Assembly: GCA_900545545.1 (NCBI GenBank)
Contig: UQZO01000002.1
Span: forward strand, 1 to 64,000
Direction of reading: 5' to 3'
Length of the DNA stretch: 64,000 bases
Source of the DNA: an uncultured Subdoligranulum sp.
GTDB taxonomy: Bacteria; Bacillota; Clostridia; Oscillospirales; Ruminococcaceae
Shown here: in pieces, positions 15,646 through 24,483 of the stretch
Position numbering within the stretch: position 1 is the stretch's first letter
How the letters are laid out: each line of letters begins with the position of its first letter
Made by a program: the position numbers and the translations under genes
The notes under the pieces: generated by a model
Seen by the model: the letters and a program-made list of their open reading frames with translations, nothing else
Told to the model about the DNA's origin: nothing
Database searches by the model: none

Positions 15646-16809
15646 ATGTCTGAGTTTATCCCCCTTTCGGTTCCGAATTTTGGCCCCCGCGAGGCGGAAC
15701 TGGCCAGCGAAGCCATCACCTCCGGGTGGGTTTCCACCAGCGGCGGCAAAGTCACCGAATTTGAAGAAGCCCTGGCCCGCTATGTGGGCATAGACCGCGC
15801 CGTTGCCTGCAACGCCGGATCCAGCGCGCTGCATCTGGCCGCCATGGCCGCCGGAATCACCCGCGGGGATGAAGTCATCGTCCCGACGCTGACCTTCATC
15901 GCGGCGGTCAATCCCATGACCCGCTATGTGGGCGCCGAGCCCATCTTCATCGGCTGCGATGATTCGCTGTGCATTGACCCCGACGCCGTGGAGGAATTCT
16001 GCCGCACTCATTGTGAGCTGCGGGACGGCAAGCTGTACAACAAAACCACCGGCGCCCATGTGAAGGCGCTGGAAGCCGTGCATGTCTTCGGCAACATGGC
16101 CGACATGGTCCGCCTGACCGAGATTGCCCGCCGCTACCACCTGATTCTGATTGAGGACGCCACCGAGGCCCTGGGCACCCATTACACCGAGGGTCCCTTT
16201 GCCGGCAAGTTTGCCGGTACCATCGGCGACATCGGCTGCTACAGCTTCAACGGTAACAAGATCATCACCACCGGTGCCGGCGGTGCCGTGGTGTCCAATC
16301 ATCCCGACTGGGCCGAGCACGCCAAGCATATTTCCACCCAGGCCAAAGCCGACATGCTGCAGTTTTTGCACGATGAGGTGGGCTACAACTACCGCATGAC
16401 CAACGTGCAGGCCTGCCTGGGCCTGGCCCAGCTGGAACGGCTGGAAGGCTTCATCGACCACAAGAAAGAACTGTACGACCACTATGTGGAAAAACTGGAC
16501 GGCGTGAAAGGGCTGCGCATCCTGCCTTTCCGCACCGAAGATGTGCGCTCCAACCACTGGTTCTTCAGCCTGTATCTGAAAGATTCCGGCCTGGACCGGG
16601 ACACCGTCATTGAAAAACTGCAGGCGCAAAAGATCCAGACCCGTCCCGTCTGGGCGCTGATTCATGAGCAGGCGGACTATCCGCGCAACGAGGCCTACGG
16701 CCTGGACAAGGCGCTGGACTACCGCAAATACATCGTCAACCTGCCCTGCTCCACCAACCTGTCGCTGGAAGATTGCGAGCGCGTCTGCCAGGCGGTTCTG
16801 AGCCTGTAA
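15646..16809 (+). CDS. legC: DegT/DnrJ/EryC1 aminotransferase, LegC-like
   Basis: 387 residues. PLP enzyme of the sugar aminotransferase family: N-terminal PLSVPNFGPREAELASEAI, GSSALHLAAMAAGI, and the PLP lysine in YSFNGNKIITTGAGG. LegC aminates C4 of a nucleotide-linked 4-keto-6-deoxy-GlcNAc in legionaminic acid synthesis; the neighbours (NeuB-, NeuC- and NeuA-like genes and a PtmE-like enzyme) support that role. ATG at 15646 after GGAGG; an in-frame ATG five codons earlier carries the ribosome site itself. The dehydratase (LegB) that should supply its substrate is not in the window. Confidence 0.85.
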   Translation: MSEFIPLSVPNFGPREAELASEAITSGWVSTSGGKVTEFEEALARYVGIDRAVACNAGSSALHLAAMAAGITRGDEVIVPTLTFIAAVNPMTRYVGAEPIFIGCDDSLCIDPDAVEEFCRTHCELRDGKLYNKTTGAHVKALEAVHVFGNMADMVRLTEIARRYHLILIEDATEALGTHYTEGPFAGKFAGTIGDIGCYSFNGNKIITTGAGGAVVSNHPDWAEHAKHISTQAKADMLQFLHDEVGYNYRMTNVQACLGLAQLERLEGFIDHKKELYDHYVEKLDGVKGLRILPFRTEDVRSNHWFFSLYLKDSGLDRDTVIEKLQAQKIQTRPVWALIHEQADYPRNEAYGLDKALDYRKYIVNLPCSTNLSLEDCERVCQAVLSL

Positions 16810-16839
16810 CCCACCACCGACCGAGAGGGGGATCACTCT

Positions 16840-17889
16840 TTGATCCAAGTAGAAGAATTGTTTCTTGACCCCGGCGCCACCGTGCTGGATGCGCTGCGTA
16901 AGCTGGATGAGACCGGCCAGCGCATTCTGTTCATCGCCCCCCAGGGCAGGCTGGAAGCAGCCCTGACCGACGGCGACATCCGCAAGTTCTTCCTGCGGGG
17001 CGGCACGCCGGACCAGGCCGCCAGCCTGGCTGCCAACTATCACCCGCTGAGTCTGCCCATTTCCGAGCGCGGCCGTGCCCGGGAAGTGCTGCAGAAAAAC
17101 CGCATCGACGCCCTGCCCATTCTGGACAAGCGCGGTGTCATCACCGACATCGTTTTTGCCCATGGCCTGGATGTGGATAACCGCAAACACACCGATATCC
17201 CGGTGGTGATGATGGCCGGCGGCCTGGGCACACGGCTGTACCCTTATACCAAAATCCTGCCCAAACCGCTGATTCCCGTGGGCGAACAGCCCATTGCCGA
17301 ATTGATTATGGACCGGTTCCGGGATTTCGGCTGCCGGGAATTCACGATAATCGTCAACTACAAGCGCGGCATGATCAAGTCCTATTTCAATGAACTGGAA
17401 AAAGACTACACCGTGGACTTTGCCGATGAGGATGTATTCATGGGCACCGGCGGCGGGCTTTGCCTGCTGAAAGGAAAAATCCATTCGCCGTTCTTCTTCA
17501 CCAACTGCGACACGCTGCTGGATGTGGATTTCGGCGATGTGTATGAGTACCACAAGAAAAACGGTAATCTGGTCACCATGATCTGTGCTTTCAAGCACTA
17601 CACCGTTCCCTACGGCGTGGTGGAGCTGGGTCCCGACGGCGGCATCGCCGCCATGCGGGAAAAGCCCGAGCTGGATTTTCTGACCAACACCGGCGTCTAC
17701 GTGGTAGAGCCCCGTGTGGTGGAGGAGATGAAGGACGGCGAGGTCATCGGCTTCCCCGATGTGATTGAACGGTACCGTGCCGCCGGAGAGAAGGTCGGCG
17801 TCTACCCCATTGCCGAGAGCAGCTGGATGGACATGGGCCAGATGGAAGAATTGGAAAAAATGCGCCGGAAACTGGAAAACCAGTCCTGA
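16840..17889 (+). CDS. ptmE: CBS-domain nucleotidyltransferase, PtmE-like
   Basis: 349 residues. A pair of CBS motifs (about 1-115) precedes a sugar-1-phosphate nucleotidyltransferase domain beginning VVMMAGGLGTRLYPYTKILP at about 122, with the activating lysine in PKPLIPVG and metal-binding NCDTLLDVD. PtmE makes GDP-GlcN (or a related GDP-sugar) as the first step of the Campylobacter legionaminic pathway. Start is TTG at 16840 after GAGAGGGGG, 30 bases after legC. The nucleotide used here (GTP versus others) is not decided by the sequence. Confidence 0.82.
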   Translation: MIQVEELFLDPGATVLDALRKLDETGQRILFIAPQGRLEAALTDGDIRKFFLRGGTPDQAASLAANYHPLSLPISERGRAREVLQKNRIDALPILDKRGVITDIVFAHGLDVDNRKHTDIPVVMMAGGLGTRLYPYTKILPKPLIPVGEQPIAELIMDRFRDFGCREFTIIVNYKRGMIKSYFNELEKDYTVDFADEDVFMGTGGGLCLLKGKIHSPFFFTNCDTLLDVDFGDVYEYHKKNGNLVTMICAFKHYTVPYGVVELGPDGGIAAMREKPELDFLTNTGVYVVEPRVVEEMKDGEVIGFPDVIERYRAAGEKVGVYPIAESSWMDMGQMEELEKMRRKLENQS

Positions 17890-17911
17890 CGCACCGTAAA
17901 AGGAGAGAACT

Positions 17912-18907
17912 ATGCCCGTTACGATTATTGCCGAAGCCGGGGTCAACCACAACGGTGACCTGGAGATGGCCAAGCGCATGGCGCTGGTGGCCAAAGAATG
18001 CGGTGCCGATATTGTGAAATACCAGACCGCCGTGCCCGAGCTGGTCGTAAGCAAATTTGCCGAAAAGGCCGCCTACCAGAAAGAAACCACCGATGCCGCC
18101 GAAAGCCAGCTGGAGATGATCCGCAAGCTGCACTTTTCCTTTGAGGGGCATCGGGAACTGAAAGAATACTGTGATTCCATCGGCATCCAGTATCTGTCGG
18201 CGCCTTTTGATATTCCCAGTGTGCGGTTTCTGGGCACGCTGAACCTGCCGCTGATCAAGATTCCCTCCGGCGAAATCACCAACCTGCCCTATCTGGAGGA
18301 AGTTGCCAAGCTGCATACACCGGTACTGCTTTCCACCGGCATGAGCAATCTGGGCGAGATCACCGATGCCCTAGGCATTCTGGACGACGGCGGCTGCCCC
18401 GAAGCCACTGTGCTGCACTGCAACACCCAGTACCCCACCCCTTACGACGACGCCAACCTGACGGCCATGCTGGAACTGTTTGACCAATTCGGCCTGCCGG
18501 TGGGTCTTTCGGACCATACGCCGGGCTGGGAATGCGACGTAGCTGCCGCCGTGCTGGGCGCCTCTGTCATTGAAAAACATTTCACGCTGGACAAGACGCT
18601 GCCCGGCCCCGACCAGCAGGCCAGCCTGGACTCCGCCGAATTCAAGGCCATGGTACAGGCCGTGCGCAACGTGGAGGCCGCCCTGGGCGACGGACACAAG
18701 CACCTGACCGCCAGCGAGACCCCCAACAAAGCGGTGGCCCGCAAGAGCATCGTGGCGGCTTGCCCCATCAAAGCCGGCGAAGTGTTCACCGCCGACAACC
18801 TGACCACCAAACGCCCCGGCGACGGCATCAGCCCCATGCGCTGGTACGACGTGCTGGGCAAAACGGCCCCGCGGGACTTTGAAGAAGACGAAAAAATCGA
18901 ACTGTAA
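17912..18907 (+). CDS. legI: Nonulosonic acid synthase (NeuB/LegI family)
   Basis: 331 residues. TIM-barrel NeuB domain (IIAEAGVNHNGDLEMAKRM, KYQTA, IKIPSGEITNLPYL, ALHC-type VLHCNTQYPTP, VIEKHFTLDK) followed by a C-terminal SAF/antifreeze-like domain from about residue 270 (ARKSIVAACPIKAGEVF). It condenses phosphoenolpyruvate with a hexosamine to give a nine-carbon acid. Family resolution between sialic and legionaminic substrate rests on the adjacent LegC-like gene. Good GGAGAG before the ATG, 22 bases after the previous gene. Confidence 0.93.
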   Translation: MPVTIIAEAGVNHNGDLEMAKRMALVAKECGADIVKYQTAVPELVVSKFAEKAAYQKETTDAAESQLEMIRKLHFSFEGHRELKEYCDSIGIQYLSAPFDIPSVRFLGTLNLPLIKIPSGEITNLPYLEEVAKLHTPVLLSTGMSNLGEITDALGILDDGGCPEATVLHCNTQYPTPYDDANLTAMLELFDQFGLPVGLSDHTPGWECDVAAAVLGASVIEKHFTLDKTLPGPDQQASLDSAEFKAMVQAVRNVEAALGDGHKHLTASETPNKAVARKSIVAACPIKAGEVFTADNLTTKRPGDGISPMRWYDVLGKTAPRDFEEDEKIEL

Positions 18908-18955
18908 CACAGCGGCGGCAAATTTTGCCGCCGCCCTGTGCGGAAAGGACCCTGT

Positions 18956-20140
18956 ATGCGTACCATCTGCGTGGTGACGGCCACCCGGGCGGAATACGGC
19001 CTTTTGCGTCCCGTTGTGCAAAAGCTGGCGGCGGATGACGGGCTGCGGCTGCAGCTGGTGGTGACCGGTGCCCACCTGTGCCCCTGGCTGGGGGAAACGG
19101 TGCGGGAGATTGAGGCGGACGGGCTGCCCATTGCAGCACGGCTGCCGATTTTCCAAGAAAACGAGGAACCGGTGGCCCAGACCATCGCCCGGACACTGGA
19201 AGTCTTTGACGGCTGGTTCGCCGCCCACCGCCCCGACGCCGTGCTGCTGCTGGGGGACCGATTTGAGATTTTTGCCGGGGCCACCGCCGCTGCGGCCCGG
19301 CATATTCCCATCGCCCACATTTCCGGCGGCGATGTGACCCTGGGTGCCGCCGACGAGTATTACCGCCACTGCATCACCAAGATGGCGGCGCTGCATTTCC
19401 CCTCCTGTGCCGACAGTGCCGCGCGCCTGGTGCGCATGGGCGAGGAACCGGGCCGTGTCTTCTGTGTAGGCGGCCTGGGGGATGAAAACATCCGCACTTT
19501 GCCCAAAATGAGCCGGGATGAATTGTGCACCTCTACAGGATTCCCGCTGATGCAGCCGTTCGCCCTGGTGACCTACCACCCCGAGACCAGCGCCGATGCC
19601 CCCGACCCGGCCGACCAGGTGGAGGCCCTGTGTGCCGCCATGGAGGCGGTACCGGGTGTGTTCTGGCTCATCACCGGCTCCAACGCCGATGCGGGCGGGC
19701 AGATCTGCACCCAGAAAATGCAGGCTTTTGCCGCGGCGCATCCAGACCGCGCCGGATTCATCCAGAGTCTGGGGCTGCGGCGGTATCTTTCGGCCATGCA
19801 GTGCGCGGCGCTGGTGGCGGGCAATTCCTCCTCCGGTGTGGTGGAAACGCCGACCTTCGGCGTGCCCACCGTGAACATCGGCCAGCGGCAGGCCGGGCGG
19901 CTGATCTGCGCCAACGTACTGTGTTGCCAGGCAGAAACAGCAGCCATAGAAGACGCCCTTCGCAAGGCTCTCTCCCCTGCTTTTGCCGAGACGGCACACA
20001 CCGCCCGGAGCCCCTACAACGGCGGCGATACCAGCGGTAAAATATGCGAAGTGCTGCGCCGTTTCGACTTTGCCCCCGTGAAAACCTTTTACGACGGCCC
20101 CGTGCCGGAATTTGATCCGCAAAGGAGCGTATCACTATGA
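18956..20140 (+). CDS. legG: UDP/GDP-sugar 2-epimerase, hydrolysing (NeuC/LegG)
   Basis: 394 residues. N-terminal VVTATRAEYGLLRPVV is the NeuC signature; LLGDRFEIFAGATAA, ISGGDVTLGAADEYYRH and GNSSSGVVETPTFGVPTVN follow. It inverts C2 and releases the nucleotide, delivering free sugar to LegI. ATG at 18956 with GGAAAGGA upstream; an in-frame GTG at 18938 overlaps that site. An inverted repeat (GGCGGCAAA/TTTGCCGCC, about 18912-18935) without a T-run lies before it, possibly an RNA-stability or partial attenuation hairpin inside the operon. Stop overlaps the next start (ATGA). Confidence 0.9.
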   Translation: MRTICVVTATRAEYGLLRPVVQKLAADDGLRLQLVVTGAHLCPWLGETVREIEADGLPIAARLPIFQENEEPVAQTIARTLEVFDGWFAAHRPDAVLLLGDRFEIFAGATAAAARHIPIAHISGGDVTLGAADEYYRHCITKMAALHFPSCADSAARLVRMGEEPGRVFCVGGLGDENIRTLPKMSRDELCTSTGFPLMQPFALVTYHPETSADAPDPADQVEALCAAMEAVPGVFWLITGSNADAGGQICTQKMQAFAAAHPDRAGFIQSLGLRRYLSAMQCAALVAGNSSSGVVETPTFGVPTVNIGQRQAGRLICANVLCCQAETAAIEDALRKALSPAFAETAHTARSPYNGGDTSGKICEVLRRFDFAPVKTFYDGPVPEFDPQRSVSL

Positions 20141-21114
20141 AACTTCTCATCGTAGGTCTGGGCAGCATGGGCAAACGCCGTGCCCGGCTGGCCAAAGGCA
20201 TGGATGCTGCCCTCGAGATCGTGGGTGTGGACAGCGCCGAAGCCCGCCGCGCCGAAGCCAAAGAGCTGGGCCTTGTGACGGACGCCTGGGCAAGTATTGA
20301 CGAGGCGGTAAAGTCCGCCCACCCCGATGCAGCGCTGGTCTGCACTGCCCCGCTTTCCCACGCGGCCATCATCAGTGAAGTGCTGGACCATGACCTGCCG
20401 GTTTTCACCGAACTGAACCTGGTACGGGACGGCTACGAAGAAAACATGGCCAAAGCCAGGGCCAAACATCTGCCGCTGTTCCTCTCCTCCACCATGCTTT
20501 ACCGGCGGGAGACGCAGTACATCAAGCAGGCGGTGCAGAACTTCGGCAAGCCGGTCCACTACATCTACCACATCGGGCAGTATCTGCCCGACTGGCATCC
20601 CTGGGAAAACTACAAGAATTTCTTTGTGGGCAACGCCCGCACCGGCGGCGTGCGGGAGATCTTCGGCATCGACCTGCCTTGGCTGCTGGATGCCTTCGGT
20701 GATGTGGAAAAGCTGACGGTGCAGACCGATTCCATCAGTGATCTGGGCCTGCCCTACCCCGACTGTGCCACCCTGCTGCTGCGCCACAAGAGCGGTGCCC
20801 AGGGCGTGCTGGCGGCGGACGTGGTTTCCCGCAAGGCTGTGCGCAACTTTGAATGCTTCGGCGACGGGCTGCATCTCTTCTGGGAAGGCAACCCCAAGGC
20901 GCTGTACGAGTTCCGGGACGGTGACAAGCAGTTTGTGGACACCTACACCAGCTTTGAACACGACAGCCGCTACAGCGACAACATCGTGGAGAACGCCTAC
21001 GTGGATGAGCTGGCCAACTTCTTCGGTGTGCTGAAAGGCGCCGAAGAACCGCGCTGGAGTTTTGAGAAAGACCTGGCGGCCATCGACCTGATGGACGCCG
21101 TGGAACGTGCCTGA
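20137..21114 (+). CDS. Gfo/Idh/MocA family oxidoreductase (first)
   Basis: 325 residues. NAD(P)-binding Rossmann start LLIVGLGSMGKRRARLAKG, then the EKP-type position reads FTELNLVRDGYEEN, and a C-terminal dimerisation domain. Campylobacter PtmF in the legionaminic route belongs to this family, so it may act on the amino sugar or on the finished nonulosonate. The consensus Lys of the EKP motif appears to be Asn (TELN), which could mean a changed catalytic role. Start overlaps the stop of legG by four bases, so expression is coupled. Confidence 0.8.
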   Translation: MKLLIVGLGSMGKRRARLAKGMDAALEIVGVDSAEARRAEAKELGLVTDAWASIDEAVKSAHPDAALVCTAPLSHAAIISEVLDHDLPVFTELNLVRDGYEENMAKARAKHLPLFLSSTMLYRRETQYIKQAVQNFGKPVHYIYHIGQYLPDWHPWENYKNFFVGNARTGGVREIFGIDLPWLLDAFGDVEKLTVQTDSISDLGLPYPDCATLLLRHKSGAQGVLAADVVSRKAVRNFECFGDGLHLFWEGNPKALYEFRDGDKQFVDTYTSFEHDSRYSDNIVENAYVDELANFFGVLKGAEEPRWSFEKDLAAIDLMDAVERA

Positions 21115-21139
21115 CCCTGTTACAAAGGAGGACCCGGCC

Positions 21140-21487
21140 ATGTATTTTGACCCGGTTTCCCTGATGTTTTCTATCTTTCCGCTGATCGTCATCGTGCTCT
21201 TCGTGGTCGTTCTGGTGCGCGGGCTGCGGGAATGGTCCCGCAACAACGCCTCGCCCCGGCTGAGTGTGCCCGCCACCGTGGTGACCAAGCGCCGTGCCCA
21301 CCACCACAACGCCAGCACCCACACCAGCAGCACCACCTACTATGCCACCTTCCAGTTTGAGAGCGGCGACCGGCTGGAACTGCGCCTGCCCTGGCACGAC
21401 GCCGGCATGATCGCCGAAGGGGACCACGGCATCCTGCATTTTCAGGGCACCCGCTACCTGGGCTTTGACCGTGACCTGAATGCCTGA
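21140..21487 (+). CDS. DUF2500 small membrane protein
   Basis: 115 residues. One membrane segment (about 8-28, FSIFPLIVIVLFVVVLVRGL) and a cytosolic beta-rich tail with VPATVVTKR, TYYATFQFESGDRLELRLP and GILHFQGTRYLGF, the DUF2500 pattern. Function unknown for the family. ATG at 21140 after AAAGGAGG. Its place between two oxidoreductase genes of a sugar operon is unusual; it could be a hitch-hiker or a membrane anchor for the sugar enzymes. Confidence 0.8.
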   Translation: MYFDPVSLMFSIFPLIVIVLFVVVLVRGLREWSRNNASPRLSVPATVVTKRRAHHHNASTHTSSTTYYATFQFESGDRLELRLPWHDAGMIAEGDHGILHFQGTRYLGFDRDLNA

Positions 21488-21503
21488 CAGGGAGATGTTT
21501 GCT

Positions 21504-22451
21504 ATGAAAACGTTGACCGCGCTGTTCGTGGGGCTGGGCTCCATCGGAACGCGCCATCTGAACAATCTTGCCACACTGTGCGCCGACCGCGGCTGGACGC
21601 TGGAGGCCGATGCCCTGCGCAGCGACCTGACCCGCCCCCTGCGCCCCGGCGTGGCGGAAAAGCTCCACGCCCAGTACACCGAGGCCGCCCAGCTGCCCGC
21701 CCACTACGACCTGATTTTTATTACCAACCCCACCAGCCTGCATGCCGAGGCGCTGCGCACGGTATATGGCCGCGGCGGCGCGCTGTTTATCGAGAAACCC
21801 ATCTTCTCGGCGGAGCAGACGGGGCTGGATTTGAAAGACTACCTGCCCGCCGGGCAGAAAGCCTACGTGGCTGCCCCCATGCGGTGGTGCGGCACCATGC
21901 TGGCCTTAAAAGACCTGCTGCCCACGCTCCGCCCCTACTGTGCACGGGTCATCTGTTCCAGCTATCTGCCGGACTGGCGCCCCGGCGTGGACTACCGCAC
22001 GGTGTACAGCGCCCACAAGGCGCTGGGCGGCGGCGTGACCATCGACCTGATCCATGAATGGGACTATCTGGTGGATCTCTTCGGCGTGCCGGAGGAGCTG
22101 TACAACTTCAAGGGTACCTACTCCGACCTGGAGATCGACTCCGATGATCTGTCGGTCTACATTGCCCGTTATCCTTCCCTGCTGGCTGAGGTGCATCTGG
22201 ACTACTTTGGCCGGGGCTACCGCCGCGCCATCGAGCTGTTCTGCCACGACGGCAGCGTGGTGGCGGACTTCGGCGCCGGGACGCTGACCCTGCCTGACGG
22301 TACGGTGCAGCACTATGAGGAGGATGTCAACCGCCGCTACGAGCGGGAGATGGAATATTTTGTGGACTATGCGCTGGGGGATGCCCCGGCCAGCTGCAAT
22401 TCCCCGGAACTGGCATTGCAGGTATTACAACTGACGTTGGGAGAGAAATGA
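21504..22451 (+). CDS. Gfo/Idh/MocA family oxidoreductase (second)
   Basis: 315 residues. Rossmann motif LFVGLGSIGTRHLNNLA and a true EKP-type motif in GGALFIEKPIFSAEQ, so it keeps the catalytic lysine missing in the first copy. C-terminal half resembles the first oxidoreductase (YLPDWRPGVDYR versus YLPDWHPWENYK), so the two look like diverged paralogues working on similar sugars. ATG at 21504 after AGGGAG; an earlier ATG at 21480 lacks a ribosome site. Confidence 0.82.
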   Translation: MKTLTALFVGLGSIGTRHLNNLATLCADRGWTLEADALRSDLTRPLRPGVAEKLHAQYTEAAQLPAHYDLIFITNPTSLHAEALRTVYGRGGALFIEKPIFSAEQTGLDLKDYLPAGQKAYVAAPMRWCGTMLALKDLLPTLRPYCARVICSSYLPDWRPGVDYRTVYSAHKALGGGVTIDLIHEWDYLVDLFGVPEELYNFKGTYSDLEIDSDDLSVYIARYPSLLAEVHLDYFGRGYRRAIELFCHDGSVVADFGAGTLTLPDGTVQHYEEDVNRRYEREMEYFVDYALGDAPASCNSPELALQVLQLTLGEK

Positions 22452-22452
22452 C

Positions 22453-23217
22453 ATGAACCGTCTGCTCATCACCATTTGCGGCCGTGCAGGCAGCAAAGGC
22501 TTCAAAAACAAGAACCTGAAAGTTTTCTGCGGCAAACCGCTGGTCTACTATTCGCTCAGCGCGGCGGAACTGTTCTGCCGCAACCACCCCGAGCTCCATG
22601 TGGATCTGGCGCTGAATACCGACAGTGAGGACCTGGCCAACCTCGTGGCTGCCCAGTACCCGGAGGTCGTCTACCTGCCCCGCGGCGCTGAGCTGGGCGG
22701 CGACAAGGTGCCCAAGATGGCCGTCTATCAGGACAGCCTGCGCCGTATGGAGGAGCGCACCGGCGCCCCCTACGACTGGCACATGGACCTGGACATCACC
22801 AGCCCGCTGCGCACCGCCGCCGACATTGAAAACGCCTTTGCCCTCAAGCAGAGCCGCGAGGACCTGGACCTGGTGTTCAGCGTATGTGAAGCCCGCCGCA
22901 ACCCCTGGTTCAACATGGTGAAAACCGTGGATGATCACGTGGAACAGGTCATCCACAGCGAATTCACCGGCCGCCAGCAGGCCCCCGACGTCTACGACGT
23001 CAACGCCTCCATCTATGTGTTCCGCCGGGATTTCCTGGCCGAAAACACCGACGGCATGCTCTGGCGCGGCAAGATCGGCGTCAGCATCATGATGGATACC
23101 GGCATCATCGACATCGACTCGGAGCATGACTATCTGCTGATGGAGGCCATCGCCCAGCATCTGTATGCCCATTACCCCGAATTCAACGCCGTGCGGGAGA
23201 ACATCCGTGGCGAGTGA
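22453..23217 (+). CDS. legF: Acylneuraminate cytidylyltransferase family (NeuA/LegF)
   Basis: 254 residues. Signature ITICGRAGSKGFKNKNLK, then NTDSEDLANLV, the QPTSPLR-equivalent DLDITSPLRTAADIE, and IDIDSEHDYLLME. It activates the nonulosonate as its CMP derivative, ready for a glycosyltransferase. It starts one base after the preceding stop. Its end overlaps the GTG of the exporter gene by 11 bases. Confidence 0.92.
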   Translation: MNRLLITICGRAGSKGFKNKNLKVFCGKPLVYYSLSAAELFCRNHPELHVDLALNTDSEDLANLVAAQYPEVVYLPRGAELGGDKVPKMAVYQDSLRRMEERTGAPYDWHMDLDITSPLRTAADIENAFALKQSREDLDLVFSVCEARRNPWFNMVKTVDDHVEQVIHSEFTGRQQAPDVYDVNASIYVFRRDFLAENTDGMLWRGKIGVSIMMDTGIIDIDSEHDYLLMEAIAQHLYAHYPEFNAVRENIRGE

Positions 23218-23986
23218 AACCTATGAGCAGGCGCTGGACCTGATTCTGGACGCCGGGCAGACCATGCTGGAAAACGGCGGCGAGGTGTTTCGCGCCCAGC
23301 AGACGATGGAGATCATGGCGCACAGCCTCCGGGTGCAGGAATTTCATGTCTATGTATTGGCCAACGGCATCTTTGCTTCGGCCCGGCCGGAAGGCGGTGC
23401 CAGCATCAGCATGGTGCGCCATGTGCCGCTGGTGTCCATCCACCTGGGCCGCGTGGAGGCCGTCAACGAGCTTTCCCGCGAGCTGGCCGACGGTCAGCTC
23501 ACCCTGTCCCAGGCCTTGCAGCGTCTGGAGGATGCCCGGGCCATCGGTTCCACACCGCTCCGGGCTGAACGGCTGGCCTGCGTGGTAGGAAGTGCCTGCT
23601 TCGCCTTTCTGTTTGGCGGTGTGCTGCCGGAAATTCTGGTTGCCGCGGTTGCGGGATTGCTGGAATCCATCATCTGCCAGCAGTTCGGCAAACGGCGCAT
23701 CAACCGCATCTTTACCGATATCATTGCCGCAGGGCTGGGCACCCTGTGGGCATTGGCCGTCAGCTTTTTCGTGCCCGCGCTGGATGTGAACACCGCCACC
23801 ATCGGCGCGCTGATGGTGCTGACCCCCGGCGTTGCCCTGACCATGGGCATCCGAGATATCATCAATGCGGACTACCTTTCGGGCGCCATCCGCCTTTTGG
23901 ATGCGGTACTCATCGCCGGCAGCATCGCCTGCGGCGTGGTACTTGCCTGGCTGGCCGCCCGCGGATTGGGGGCGATCGTATGGTAA
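23207..23986 (+). CDS. Threonine/serine exporter, ThrE N-terminal half
   Basis: 259 residues, ThrE family domain: soluble N-terminus with ENGGEVFRAQQTM and FASARPEGGASISMVRHVP (region about 25-70), then five hydrophobic segments from about 125. GTG at 23207 is chosen because it lies just after GGGAGA and removes an extension inside legF. Normally it forms an exporter with the small C-terminal partner encoded next. Whether it moves Thr/Ser or something linked to the sugar operon is unknown. Confidence 0.85.
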   Translation: MASETYEQALDLILDAGQTMLENGGEVFRAQQTMEIMAHSLRVQEFHVYVLANGIFASARPEGGASISMVRHVPLVSIHLGRVEAVNELSRELADGQLTLSQALQRLEDARAIGSTPLRAERLACVVGSACFAFLFGGVLPEILVAAVAGLLESIICQQFGKRRINRIFTDIIAAGLGTLWALAVSFFVPALDVNTATIGALMVLTPGVALTMGIRDIINADYLSGAIRLLDAVLIAGSIACGVVLAWLAARGLGAIVW

Positions 23987-24426
23987 CACCGCTCTGGCTG
24001 CATTATCTGGCCCAGTTTCTGGTAGCCATCGTCGCCACCATCAGTTTCGGGGTGACCTTCCGTGTTTCGCCACGGCATTACCTGGCCTGCGGATTCACGG
24101 GCGCTGTGGGCTGGCTGGTCTATGTGCTTTGCGCCAACCTGCTGCTGATGAGTGCCCCCACCGCCACCCTGGTGGCGGCCCTGCCGCTGACTGCCTGTGC
24201 CCGCTTTTTTGCCATCCGCCACAAAGCGCCCATCACCCTGTTTTTGCTGTGCGGCATCTTCCCGCTGGTACCGGGCGCCGGTATCTACTATACTGCTTAC
24301 TATTTCCTGCGCGATGACCGCACCCTGTTTGCCAACAAAGGTGTGGAAACGCTGAAGATCGCGGTGGCCCTGGCGCTGGGCATCGCTTTGGTTTGCAGTA
24401 TTCCGCTCAAGCGCCGCAAACCCTGA
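23980..24426 (+). CDS. Threonine/serine exporter, ThrE C-terminal half
   Basis: 148 residues, four hydrophobic segments (LHYLAQFLVAIVATISFGV, then GFTGAVGWLVYVLCANLLL, and CGIFPLVPGAGIYYTAYYF). The VPGxGIY motif is typical of the ThrE-associated 3-gene partner (ThrB1/DUF3815-type). ATG overlaps the previous gene by seven bases. Last gene of the nonulosonate operon. Confidence 0.85.
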   Translation: MVTPLWLHYLAQFLVAIVATISFGVTFRVSPRHYLACGFTGAVGWLVYVLCANLLLMSAPTATLVAALPLTACARFFAIRHKAPITLFLLCGIFPLVPGAGIYYTAYYFLRDDRTLFANKGVETLKIAVALALGIALVCSIPLKRRKP

Positions 24427-24429
24427 CAA

Positions 24430-24469
24430 AAAACCGCCGGAAGCCCCTTATGGAGCTTCCGGCGGTTTT
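24430..24469. terminator. Terminator ending the nonulosonate operon
   Basis: Perfect 15-bp stem AAAACCGCCGGAAGC with a 10-base loop. Symmetric oligo-A/oligo-T flanks make it usable by both converging genes. Confidence 0.85.
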
Positions 24470-24483
24470 CATTTTCGATAATA

